From: Akkermansia muciniphila
Lineage (GTDB): Bacteria; Verrucomicrobiota; Verrucomicrobiia; Verrucomicrobiales; Akkermansiaceae
Length of the DNA: 39,061 bases
Reading direction: 5' to 3'
Assembly: GCA_945883695.1 (NCBI GenBank)
Contig: CAMCYK010000028.1
Coordinates: forward strand, 1-39,061
The position numbers and the translations under genes were made by a program. The notes beneath the pieces are model-generated. The model did not search any database. It was given only the letters and a program-made list of their open reading frames with translations, and was not told the DNA's origin. Shown here piece after piece: positions 19,149 to 26,763 of this stretch (positions are counted from its first letter, which is position 1; each line of letters opens with the position of its first letter).

Positions 19149-20251
19149 GCACTTCCGAGATCCAACACCGTGCCGATTTCTCCGCGATCCGTTATGCACA
19201 ATGTTGGGAGGATTCCGACTTGTTGGCAGGTGCGCTGGAACCGCGCGGGCGGAATTGCCTGAGCATCGGCTCGGCGGGAGACAACAGTTTCGCCTTGCTC
19301 GCGGCCGGTGCGGAATCGGTGACCGCCGTGGAAATGAACGCGGCACAGATCGCGTGCATCGAGCTACGGCGCGCGGCCTACTTGCGGCTGGAGCATCATG
19401 AGTTCCTCGAACTGATGGGATCACGGGCGTGCGAGCGGCGGGCGGAGTTTTATGCGGCCTCTCGCGAGCTTTTGCCGGAGGAGGCGAGGCGGTTCTGGGA
19501 TGCGAATGGCGCCGCGATTGCCGGGGGAATCGGTGGGGCGGGGAAATTCGAGCGCTATTTCAAAACATTCCGTGAGAAAGTCCTGCCGCTCGCCCATCCG
19601 CGGCGACGGGTGCTGGCCTTGCTCGAAGCCCGGTCGGAAGCGGCGCGGTCGCGGTTCTATCGGGATGCGTGGAACAACAGGCGCTGGCGCTGGATTTTCA
19701 AAGTGTTCTTCTCGCGCACGGTGATGGGGGCGCTGGGGCGGGATCCGGAATTTTTCAAGTATGTCGAGGGATCGGTGGCGGAGCGAATTCTCGACCGGAC
19801 CCGGCATGCGCTGGCGGTGCTCGATCCCTCCGCCAATCCCTATCTACACTGGATTCTAACCGGTACGCACGGGGAGATGCTGCCGGCGGCTTTGGAAGAA
19901 AGGAATTTTCCGGTGATCCGCAATGCGCTGGCGGAGGGGCGGTTTCGGATTGTTTCCTCGCCCATCGAGGCGCTGCTGGAATCCGAGCCGGACCGGCGCT
20001 ATGACGCGTTCAATCTATCCGACATTTTCGAATACATGAGTGGCGAAAACACCGGCGTTCTGTTGGACCGGATCGCTGACGCGTCGAGCATCGGAGCGCG
20101 CCTGGCGTATTGGAACATGCTCGCGCCCAGGTCGCGGCCGGAATCGATGGCGGGTCGGCTGCGGCCGCTTTCCGAGCTGGCAGAGGAGTGGTTCCTGCGT
20201 GACCGGGCTTTCTTCTATAGCAAATTTATTGTGGAGGAAGTCATCGGATGA
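19145..20251 (+). CDS. DUF3419 protein, BtaA-like aminocarboxypropyltransferase
   Basis: A 368-residue protein with the DUF3419 hallmarks. YAQCWEDSDLLAGAL lies at about 17-31, near the N-terminus. A Rossmann SAM site, CLSIGSAGDNSFALLAAG, is followed by the acidic VEMNAAQ, and NLSDIFEYMS lies near the C-terminus. The characterised member BtaA moves the 3-amino-3-carboxypropyl group of S-adenosylmethionine onto diacylglycerol, making a homoserine-headgroup lipid. No BtaB-like N-methyltransferase is present in this window, so a full betaine lipid is not predicted. The ATG overlaps the preceding stop by 4 nt, as does the next start with this stop. Together with a prenyltransferase, a lipid kinase and acyl-handling genes this points to a lipid headgroup step. 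The acceptor here is unknown. Confidence 0.8.
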   Translation: MSTSEIQHRADFSAIRYAQCWEDSDLLAGALEPRGRNCLSIGSAGDNSFALLAAGAESVTAVEMNAAQIACIELRRAAYLRLEHHEFLELMGSRACERRAEFYAASRELLPEEARRFWDANGAAIAGGIGGAGKFERYFKTFREKVLPLAHPRRRVLALLEARSEAARSRFYRDAWNNRRWRWIFKVFFSRTVMGALGRDPEFFKYVEGSVAERILDRTRHALAVLDPSANPYLHWILTGTHGEMLPAALEERNFPVIRNALAEGRFRIVSSPIEALLESEPDRRYDAFNLSDIFEYMSGENTGVLLDRIADASSIGARLAYWNMLAPRSRPESMAGRLRPLSELAEEWFLRDRAFFYSKFIVEEVIG

Positions 20252-21570
20252 CACCGAGGGAATGGCTTTCGATCCTTGGTGTTCTGGCGGGATTGCTCGT
20301 CGGGCTGCCGGCGATCAAGGCGTGCGCGTTCCGCTTCGGGAGTTCGCCGGAGTTCGCGCGCAAGGCGGTGCATGTTCTGATGGGGCTGATCTGCATCTCG
20401 TTCCCGTGGGTATTCGAGCGGCCGCAGCCGGTGTGGCTGTTGGCGGCGGTTGCGACTTTCTCGCTATTGGCGGTTAGAACGGTGCCGCTGTTGCGGAGCG
20501 GGGTGGGTTCGGCGCTGCATGGAATCAAACGGCCGTCGTATGGCGAAGTTCTTTTCGCTCCCGCAGTGGCGGCGGTTTTCCATCTCTCGGGCGGCGATCC
20601 GATTCCGTATGGAATTCCGATTGGAATCCTCACCCTGGCCGATGCGGCGGGGGCCTTGGCGGGGACGCGCTGGGGAAAACGCCATTATGGTTGCGGCGAG
20701 GGATTCAAGTCGATCGAAGGTTCGGCTGTGTTCTTGTTCACCGCGTTTCTTTGTGTGTTTGTGCCTTTGGCGCTGGGTGGGACGACGGGGCTGGCGACCG
20801 CACTTTGGATTGCGGCGATTCTGTCTACGCTGGCGATGATCGCGGAGGGGTTTTCGGATCGCGGGTTTGACAATCTCGTGCTTCCTCTGGGCAGCGTGCT
20901 GGTATTGGAAAGGCTGTTGCCGTTGGCGGACGCCGCCTTGGCCGGGCGCTTTGCGGTGTTGGTGTTGGTGCTTGCGTTGGTTCTCACCGGCGCGCGGTGG
21001 TCCACGCTGAGCGGTGCCGCGCTTCTTGGCAGCGCGTTGTTAGGCTACGGCTGCGCGATTATTGCCGACTGGCGATATGCGCTTCCTCCTTGTGCGGTGT
21101 TTATCTGTCATGTGGTGATCACGAGAAAGCATCGACTCACCAAGGCGTTTGATCATCGGCTGGACGCCGTGCTTTCCCATGCCATCGCCTGTTTGCCGTG
21201 GGTGATCGGTTACGGGCTTGGCGGGCTTTCGTTCGGGACCGGGCTGGCCGGCATCTCGTTCGCGATGGTGGTCCAGTTGGCGCTCCTCGATGTCGCGACG
21301 CGGGATGCGGTCCCTCACCTCGCGCCCAAGGCGCTGCGCTCGACTTTGAAAGGCGGGTTGATCGCAGGAGTTCCGGGACTGGTCTGGTTGGCGGCGGACA
21401 TTTCAAAACTGCTTCTGCCGTTCGCGGCGACGTTGATCTTCACGCTGGTGCTTGCGAACCTCATCAAGGGTATTTCGCGGAAGTGCGAAGGCCATGCGAC
21501 CTGTTTGTGGACGATCCAGGGGCTTCTTGCCTTGATCGGTTCGAGTCCGGCGTTACTCTATCAACCATGA
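20248..21570 (+). CDS. CTP-dependent polyprenol/phytol/diacylglycerol kinase-like protein with extra membrane domain
   Basis: A 440-residue polytopic membrane protein. The first roughly 210 residues match the SEC59/VTE5/DGK1 kinase family: RKAVHVLMGL near 38-47, the glycine- and Asp-rich LADAAGALAGTRWGK, then FKSIEGSAVFLF, which corresponds to the conserved KSxEGS motif. Family enzymes phosphorylate dolichol, phytol or diacylglycerol with CTP. The last 220 or so residues are another multi-pass block. Its beginning (WSTLSGAALLGSALLGYG) faintly recalls DUF92/VTE6-type phytyl-phosphate kinases, but later DUF92 signatures are not evident. It is coupled by ATGA to both neighbours. If the second half is a phosphate kinase, one polypeptide could turn an isoprenoid alcohol into its diphosphate for the UbiA-like enzyme; this is speculative. 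Confidence 0.72.
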   Translation: MTPREWLSILGVLAGLLVGLPAIKACAFRFGSSPEFARKAVHVLMGLICISFPWVFERPQPVWLLAAVATFSLLAVRTVPLLRSGVGSALHGIKRPSYGEVLFAPAVAAVFHLSGGDPIPYGIPIGILTLADAAGALAGTRWGKRHYGCGEGFKSIEGSAVFLFTAFLCVFVPLALGGTTGLATALWIAAILSTLAMIAEGFSDRGFDNLVLPLGSVLVLERLLPLADAALAGRFAVLVLVLALVLTGARWSTLSGAALLGSALLGYGCAIIADWRYALPPCAVFICHVVITRKHRLTKAFDHRLDAVLSHAIACLPWVIGYGLGGLSFGTGLAGISFAMVVQLALLDVATRDAVPHLAPKALRSTLKGGLIAGVPGLVWLAADISKLLLPFAATLIFTLVLANLIKGISRKCEGHATCLWTIQGLLALIGSSPALLYQP

Positions 21571-22523
21571 AAATTGATGTAAGCCATGGCCCGGAGATTC
21601 CGGATGGCTTCGTGTCGGATGGGCAAGCCTCCGCCGCCGCGGATCCAGATGCGCGTATTTATCTATCAGCTGATGATGGCCGCTGTGTTGCGCGGGTGGC
21701 CCTGTGGTGGCGGGAAACTCCGGGCGAGGGAATAGGGACCATCGGGGGGTTCTCCGCGGAGGACCGTGGGGCGGCCGTCCGGGTGTTGGACGCGGCGATG
21801 GATGAACTGCGACTTCACGGCTGCACGCGGGCGGTCGGCCCGATGAATGGCAATACCTGGCGGAGTTATCGGTTTGCCGAGAGCCCGGAAGGTCGCAAGC
21901 CGTTTTTGTTGGAGCCGCGGAATCCGGCGGAGTACCCGGCTTGGTGGCGGGAGGCGGGGTTTTCCGAGCTGGCGGCTTATTCGTCATCGGCGATGCCTCT
22001 GGATGGAACGGAGGTGGTTTCGGGACCGCTGAAGGCGCGCTTGCTCCGGTCCGGGTTGGTGATCCGCCGGATGGATTCGGAGCGATATGACGATGAGCTC
22101 CAGGTGATACACCGACTGAGTTTGAGGAGCTTTTCCAACAATTTTCTCTACACGCCGCTGGACGAGGAGTCGTTCCTGAAGTCGTACCAGAAGGTGAAGT
22201 CCCGTTTGGATCCGGACCTCGTGCGGATTGCAGAGAGAGACGGGATTCCCTGTGGTTTTGTGTTCGGGATTCCGGATCTGGAAGCGGCAGCGGGCGGTGG
22301 GAAGCCGGCCATGATCGTGAAGACTCTGGCGGTGGACCCCGACGCGCGCTGCGCGGGTTTGGGAAGTTTGTTGGTGGATGAACTGCACCGGATCGGGCGG
22401 GACAAGGGCTATGAGGAGGCGATTCACGCGCTGCAACATGAGAACAACACGTCCCTGAAGATCACGGGGCGGCATGAGGGCCGGGTGTTTCGAAAATATG
22501 TGGTATTTTCTCATCCGCTATGA
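21567..22523 (+). CDS. GNAT-family N-acyltransferase
   Basis: A 318-residue protein. The ATG at 21567 overlaps the kinase stop by 4 nt. The C-terminal half (about 165-318) is a GNAT domain with the acyl-CoA pyrophosphate loop in VDPDARCAGLGSLLVDELH and the following NNTSLKI helix. The N-terminal half carries GPMNGNTWRSYRFAES, a signature I associate with uncharacterised bacterial acetyltransferases of about this size. Such enzymes move an acyl group from CoA, or sometimes a carrier protein, to an amine. In this operon the most attractive acceptor is the primary amine that the BtaA-like enzyme would install, with the acyl chain supplied by the adjacent AMP-forming ligase. That pairing is inference. 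Its own downstream overlap (ATGA at 22520) couples it to the ligase. Confidence 0.75.
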   Translation: MKIDVSHGPEIPDGFVSDGQASAAADPDARIYLSADDGRCVARVALWWRETPGEGIGTIGGFSAEDRGAAVRVLDAAMDELRLHGCTRAVGPMNGNTWRSYRFAESPEGRKPFLLEPRNPAEYPAWWREAGFSELAAYSSSAMPLDGTEVVSGPLKARLLRSGLVIRRMDSERYDDELQVIHRLSLRSFSNNFLYTPLDEESFLKSYQKVKSRLDPDLVRIAERDGIPCGFVFGIPDLEAAAGGGKPAMIVKTLAVDPDARCAGLGSLLVDELHRIGRDKGYEEAIHALQHENNTSLKITGRHEGRVFRKYVVFSHPL

Positions 22524-24070
22524 ATCTTGTCAGCCTGTTGGAAAAGCGCGCGGCGGAGCATCCGGATCGACCGGCATTGGTGGATTGCGTGGATGGGAGG
22601 GACCGGGTGGCGAGTTATGGTGACCTGATGCGGCGTGTTTCGGCGGGAGCCGCGTTTTTGGAAAGGTCCGGGATGAAGCGGGGGCAGACGGTTTTGGTTT
22701 TCCATCCGGTGTCGATTGAGTTGTATGAATCTCTATTAGCTTCGTTTCATTTTGGCTTGCGGGTGATGCTGGCGGATCCATCGGCCGGAAGGGGCTTCAT
22801 TTCGCTGTGCTGTGGTCGTCTGATGCCGGATGCGTTTCTTGGATCGTGCAAGGCGCAATGGCTGCGGGTGCTGGTGCCGGAGCTGCGGGGGGTGAAGCGG
22901 TGCTTCCGGCGCGGGGCTTGGTTTCCGGGCTCCACGGCATGGAGCACGGCGGAGCGCGGGATTTCCATTCATGATGCGGGCGAGGACGAACCCGCGTTGA
23001 TCACATTTACGAGCGGCAGCACGGGCGTGCCGAAGGCGGCGGTGCGGACTCATGGGTTCCTGCTCGCGCAGCATCGGGCGCTGGCGAAATCGCTGGATTT
23101 CCAGGAGGGCGAGGTGGATTTGATCACGCTGCCGGTGTTTGTGCTGGCGAATCTGGCAAGCGGGTTGACGAGCGTGCTGGCGGCGACGGATCTGGCGAGG
23201 CCGGGGTCGCCGGACGTGGCGGCGGTGCGGGCGCAGTGCGGGCGGCAGGGAGTGACGCGCTGCGCGGCTTCTCCGGCGTTTTTCGAGGGGCTCTTGAGGG
23301 AGGGCGCGCTGCCGGACTTGCGGAAAGTTTATACGGGGGGCGCGCCGGTCTTTCCGGATCTGTTGAGGCGTTTGGAGGCGGCGCTGCCTGCGGCGGAGAT
23401 TCATTCGGTATTCGGCTCCACGGAGGCGGAACCCATCGCGCATCATCGATACGATGAGGCGGACGCGGGGCTGACCCGCGATGGCGGGGGGCTTTGCGCG
23501 GGACTTCCCGTGGACGAAATTGAATTGCGGATTCTGGAAGATCACTGGGGCGTGCCGCTCGGGCCGATGGATCGGGAGGGGCTGGATCAACTAACGATTC
23601 CGGGCGGGCAGGCGGGTGAGATCGTTGTGAGCGGAGATCATGTGTTGCCAGGTTATCTGGGAGGGGCGGGAGATAATGAAACGAAGATCCGGGTGGACGG
23701 GAGGATATGGCATCGAACGGGGGATGCGGGTTGGGTGGATGAACTGGGACGGCTATGGTTGCTAGGTCGCTGCGCGGAGAAAATGAAGCATTTCCCGTCA
23801 AAAGAGGGCCTGCCAGGCGAGGCATTGCGCTATCCCTTTGCGGTGGAGAGCGCGATGCGGGAGCGCTTTCCCGAAGTTCGCATGGCGGCTCTGGATTGTG
23901 ATGGCGCGCGGACGCTGGTGGTGGAGGGAAACAAGCAAAGCGTTCAGGAGGCGGCGGCGGAACTCGGGATGGAAAAGGTGATCATGATCGACAAGCTTCC
24001 GCTGGACCGGAGGCATCAGGCGAAGATCGATTATCCGGAGTTGCGACGGCTGCTTGAAGCGCGGCGATGA
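22520..24070 (+). CDS. AMP-forming acyl-CoA ligase / adenylating enzyme
   Basis: A 516-residue ANL-superfamily enzyme. It adenylates a carboxylic acid with ATP and then usually makes the CoA thioester. The P-loop motif is TFTSGSTGVPKAAVRTHG at 162-179. The A5 region is SVFGSTEAEPIA. The A7-A8 hinge is HRTGDAGWVDELGRLWLLGR. The C-terminal catalytic lysine is probably Lys502 in RRHQAKIDYPELR. The STEAEPIA pattern and overall length resemble the fatty-acid ligase group that includes OleC beta-lactone synthetases more than acetyl-CoA synthetases, so unusual chemistry on a hydroxy acid is possible. It is the last gene of the operon, coupled to the GNAT gene, and stops only 4 nt from the convergent P450 stop, leaving no space for a terminator. 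Confidence 0.85.
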   Translation: MNLVSLLEKRAAEHPDRPALVDCVDGRDRVASYGDLMRRVSAGAAFLERSGMKRGQTVLVFHPVSIELYESLLASFHFGLRVMLADPSAGRGFISLCCGRLMPDAFLGSCKAQWLRVLVPELRGVKRCFRRGAWFPGSTAWSTAERGISIHDAGEDEPALITFTSGSTGVPKAAVRTHGFLLAQHRALAKSLDFQEGEVDLITLPVFVLANLASGLTSVLAATDLARPGSPDVAAVRAQCGRQGVTRCAASPAFFEGLLREGALPDLRKVYTGGAPVFPDLLRRLEAALPAAEIHSVFGSTEAEPIAHHRYDEADAGLTRDGGGLCAGLPVDEIELRILEDHWGVPLGPMDREGLDQLTIPGGQAGEIVVSGDHVLPGYLGGAGDNETKIRVDGRIWHRTGDAGWVDELGRLWLLGRCAEKMKHFPSKEGLPGEALRYPFAVESAMRERFPEVRMAALDCDGARTLVVEGNKQSVQEAAAELGMEKVIMIDKLPLDRRHQAKIDYPELRRLLEARR

Positions 24071-24074
24071 AGGA

Positions 24075-25412
24075 TCAGCTTCGCGGCCGGAGCATGAGTT
24101 GGAAGCCGTGTTTCTGACGCAGGGTGAGCGCAGGGTCGGCTTCCACGCCCTGGCCGGGGACCGCCGATAGGTCCCATGTTGCCAAGATCATGGGCAGGAT
24201 CACACGGGCTTCGGCGAGAGCGAATTCGCTGCCAATGCAGAAACGGGGACCTGCGCCGAAGGGATAGTAGCCTGGGTGATCGCGCTTGATGAAGCGATCC
24301 GGATCAAAGGAGTCGGGGCGCTCCCAGAAGTCGGGGTGGCGGTGGAGGACGTAGGGGCTGATGATGACGCCGGAATTCTTTGGTATGTGATACCCGGCAA
24401 TCTGATCGTCCGCGATGACATGGCGTTCCATCGCCCAGATTGGCGGACAGAGACGGAGGGTTTCCTCGAAAAAATGGAGAGTTTTCGCGAGCTGCGGGAG
24501 ATCGCTCATTTCAGGATGCCGATCGCCACAGATCTGGTGGGTTTCCTCGCGAATGGCTGCCGCGTGATGCGGGTGTTCGCAAAGGAAATAGAGCGCCCAG
24601 GAGAGGGCGTTTGCGGTGGTTTCGTGGCCGGCGAGGAGGAAGGTGATGACCTCGTTGCGGATCTCGGCATCACTGAGGGAAGCTCCCGTTTCCGCGTCGC
24701 GGCCACCGATGAGCATGGTGAGGAGATTCGGAATCTCCGGCGGGTTCCGGCGGTGGCGGTCGATGAGCCTGGCGATGATTTCATCGACTTCGGCAAGGGC
24801 TTTTCGGAAGCGGAGATTGGCTGGCGTGCGCCAATGGGCGGGCGGGTTGAGTATGCTTCTCCAGCGATTGTAGGTGTGGGTGACGAGGATGTGCATGGCT
24901 CCCTCGACGGCGCGCGCTTCCTGTTCGAGCTCGGTGCCGAAGAGGCAGCGGCCGACGATGCGGAAGGTGAGTTTCATCATTTCCGAGGCGGCATCGACAG
25001 GCTCGGCATGGCGGGCCCTTGTTTCCCATGAGACGAGCATGGCGCGGGTGCAGGCGGCGATGGAGTCGACGAATCCCGCGACGGCCGCACGGTGGAACAT
25101 GGGTTGGATCGTTCGGCGTTGCTGCTGCCAGACCGCGCCGTTGGAGGTGAGCAAACTTTCGCCGCAGATGAGGCCGAGGCATTCGGAGCTGCGCGAGGCT
25201 TTGTCATAGTTCGCCCGGTTCCGGATCATGACATGGGAGACATGGTCTGGGTGATTGACGAGATGCATGACGAACGGGCCGATCCTGAAGCGGACGACAT
25301 CGCCATAGTCGCGGGTGCTTTCCCTCAGCAGTCCGAGGACGTCTCCGCGGATGCGGTAGAGGTGACCGGTGAAGAGGGAGCCGGGCGGGCTGGGAGCGAG
25401 GCGGTGTTTCAT
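24075..25412 (-). CDS. Cytochrome P450
   Basis: A 445-residue soluble P450 monooxygenase. The I-helix oxygen-activation motif is AGHETT at 261-266. The K-helix ExxR is in EETLR (316-320). The haem-binding loop is FGAGPRFCIG with the axial Cys392. The N-terminus (MKHRLAPSPPGSLFTGHLYR) is proline-rich without a membrane anchor, similar to CYP102/CYP4-like bacterial fatty-acid or terpene hydroxylases. No dedicated ferredoxin or reductase is adjacent. It is downstream of and coupled by a 4-nt overlap to the sulfotransferase gene: one enzyme can create a hydroxyl that the other sulfates. It converges on the lipid-type operon with a 4-nt gap, and the same strand skew covers both, so they probably form one cluster. 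The substrate is unknown. Confidence 0.93.
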   Translation of the reverse strand: MKHRLAPSPPGSLFTGHLYRIRGDVLGLLRESTRDYGDVVRFRIGPFVMHLVNHPDHVSHVMIRNRANYDKASRSSECLGLICGESLLTSNGAVWQQQRRTIQPMFHRAAVAGFVDSIAACTRAMLVSWETRARHAEPVDAASEMMKLTFRIVGRCLFGTELEQEARAVEGAMHILVTHTYNRWRSILNPPAHWRTPANLRFRKALAEVDEIIARLIDRHRRNPPEIPNLLTMLIGGRDAETGASLSDAEIRNEVITFLLAGHETTANALSWALYFLCEHPHHAAAIREETHQICGDRHPEMSDLPQLAKTLHFFEETLRLCPPIWAMERHVIADDQIAGYHIPKNSGVIISPYVLHRHPDFWERPDSFDPDRFIKRDHPGYYPFGAGPRFCIGSEFALAEARVILPMILATWDLSAVPGQGVEADPALTLRQKHGFQLMLRPRS

Positions 25413-26554
25413 CGGATTTCGTATCCCCAGCGGGTGTAGACGGGTGACCAGGCGTCGCGGAGGCGTTGACGGGTGATCTCGTCGAGGGGGGTGAGGCGGT
25501 TTTTTTGGTAAGTTTCCAGGGTGGCGACGTAAGATGAGATTTTGGGCAGTGCCCGATCAATTCCGGGAAGTGATAAAGTTTGATAGATGTGTTTCACGCT
25601 GCCGAGTGGATCGCTCTCCAACTGGTCGAAGCCCAGTTCATGGAAATTTCCGGTGGGGATGAGATCGCGGTCCGCGAGGAAGGCGCCGTAGAGACGGCGG
25701 TAGCGTGCGATGATTTCCCCGTCGATGACTTCACGATCCGGGCGTTGGAGATAGGTGTGCCACATCGCGGTGTCGTAGTAGTGGCGGAATGATTGGAAGA
25801 CCTGCTCGGGATGGCGGTGGATGTGAATGAAGCGGGCGTCGGGGAATAGCTCCAGCAGGATGCGGATCCGCGCGGTGTGAGGCGGTGATTTCAAGAGCAG
25901 CGCGCGGTCGTATTTGAAGGTGAGTTTTTTAAGAAACCAGGTGAAAGCGGACTTCCATCGGGCAATTTCCTCTGGCGAGGCCTCCGCGAAAGTGAGGTAG
26001 CTGCTGTAGAATTCCTCGCGCTCGGGAAATGACATGCCGAGATAGGACGATAGCCGGCAGGTGAGGAGCGGGGCGAACTCGTCTTCCTGGGGGGATTGGA
26101 AGCTGAGCGCCATGTTGTCCATGGGACGTTTGGAGGGCAGCATCCAAGAGAAGCGGCGGGTGTTGGTTTCCTCGGTGGTGAGGAAGGTGTGGGGATTGAT
26201 GACCTGATAGGTGTTCGCGTAGGCGAAGAGTTCGTCGTCCTGGGCGAGCAGATTGTGAAGATGTGTGGTGCCGCTGCGCCAATGGCCGAGGATGAACAAG
26301 GGCGACCGGGTGATCTCGGTGGCTTCTATCTGATCGTTGAAGCGGTTTTGCTCGATCCGGCGGTGCCATGAGTTGAAGAGACTCAGAACGGTGATGAACG
26401 CGGCTCGGTGGGCGTAGGCGGGAGAGATCCGGAAGCGGTTTTCGTGGAGAAGTTTCCACCAGTCTCCGGCGGTGATTCCTGCCAGATAATTGTGTCCGAC
26501 GCTCCAACGGTGTTCCAGGGTGCCCTTCAAGCCTGCTCCGCTTACTTTCGTCAC
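25409..26554 (-). CDS. Sulfotransferase family protein
   Basis: A 381-residue protein with the PAPS-dependent sulfotransferase signature. The 5'-phosphosulfate loop is ILGHWRSGTTHLHNLL at 88-103. The 3'-phosphate motif is in ARFIHIHRHPEQVFQSFRH, followed by a conserved Asp/Arg-rich helix (DREVIDGEIIARYRRLY). It would transfer sulfate from PAPS to a hydroxyl. The predicted start is GTG at 26554. The stop overlaps the P450 start by 4 nt (ATGA on the minus strand), so it is first in a two-gene unit. Its nearest relatives by motif are the bacterial Sulfotransfer_3-type proteins, often found in lipid or natural-product clusters. Sulfation of the P450 product is a reasonable inference. Confidence 0.88.
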   Translation of the reverse strand: MTKVSGAGLKGTLEHRWSVGHNYLAGITAGDWWKLLHENRFRISPAYAHRAAFITVLSLFNSWHRRIEQNRFNDQIEATEITRSPLFILGHWRSGTTHLHNLLAQDDELFAYANTYQVINPHTFLTTEETNTRRFSWMLPSKRPMDNMALSFQSPQEDEFAPLLTCRLSSYLGMSFPEREEFYSSYLTFAEASPEEIARWKSAFTWFLKKLTFKYDRALLLKSPPHTARIRILLELFPDARFIHIHRHPEQVFQSFRHYYDTAMWHTYLQRPDREVIDGEIIARYRRLYGAFLADRDLIPTGNFHELGFDQLESDPLGSVKHIYQTLSLPGIDRALPKISSYVATLETYQKNRLTPLDEITRQRLRDAWSPVYTRWGYEIR

Positions 26555-26591
26555 ACGCGGACCTCAAGTCCAATCCCAATCCCGCCGCACC

Positions 26592-26693
26592 ATGCGAGAT
26601 TCCATCAGATCCACTCTCCTCGCCTTCGTGCTGATGCTTTGCGCGACGACGGCCGCCTCAGCGGAGCCCCGATCGCTGACAGGATCACAATGA
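26592..26693 (+). CDS. Short orphan ORF with a complete signal peptide
   Basis: A 33-codon frame encodes MRDSIRSTLLAFVLMLCATT followed by AASAEPRSLTGSQ. It has a positively charged n-region, a good hydrophobic core and an ASA cleavage site, with only about nine residues after it. It lies in the gap between the sulfotransferase start and the 3' end of the TraB-like gene. It could be a secreted micro-protein, but a stop codon soon after a perfect leader looks more like the 5' remnant of an exported-protein gene truncated when the region was rearranged. It overlaps by ATGA a downstream frame that is antisense to the TraB-like gene and probably meaningless. Confidence 0.35.
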   Translation: MRDSIRSTLLAFVLMLCATTAASAEPRSLTGSQ

Positions 26694-26763
26694 AGAAGCC
26701 GGTGACACCCGCATCACACGACCCCGTGACGGGCCGTGGCGACGGAGGCAAGTCGATGCAGAT

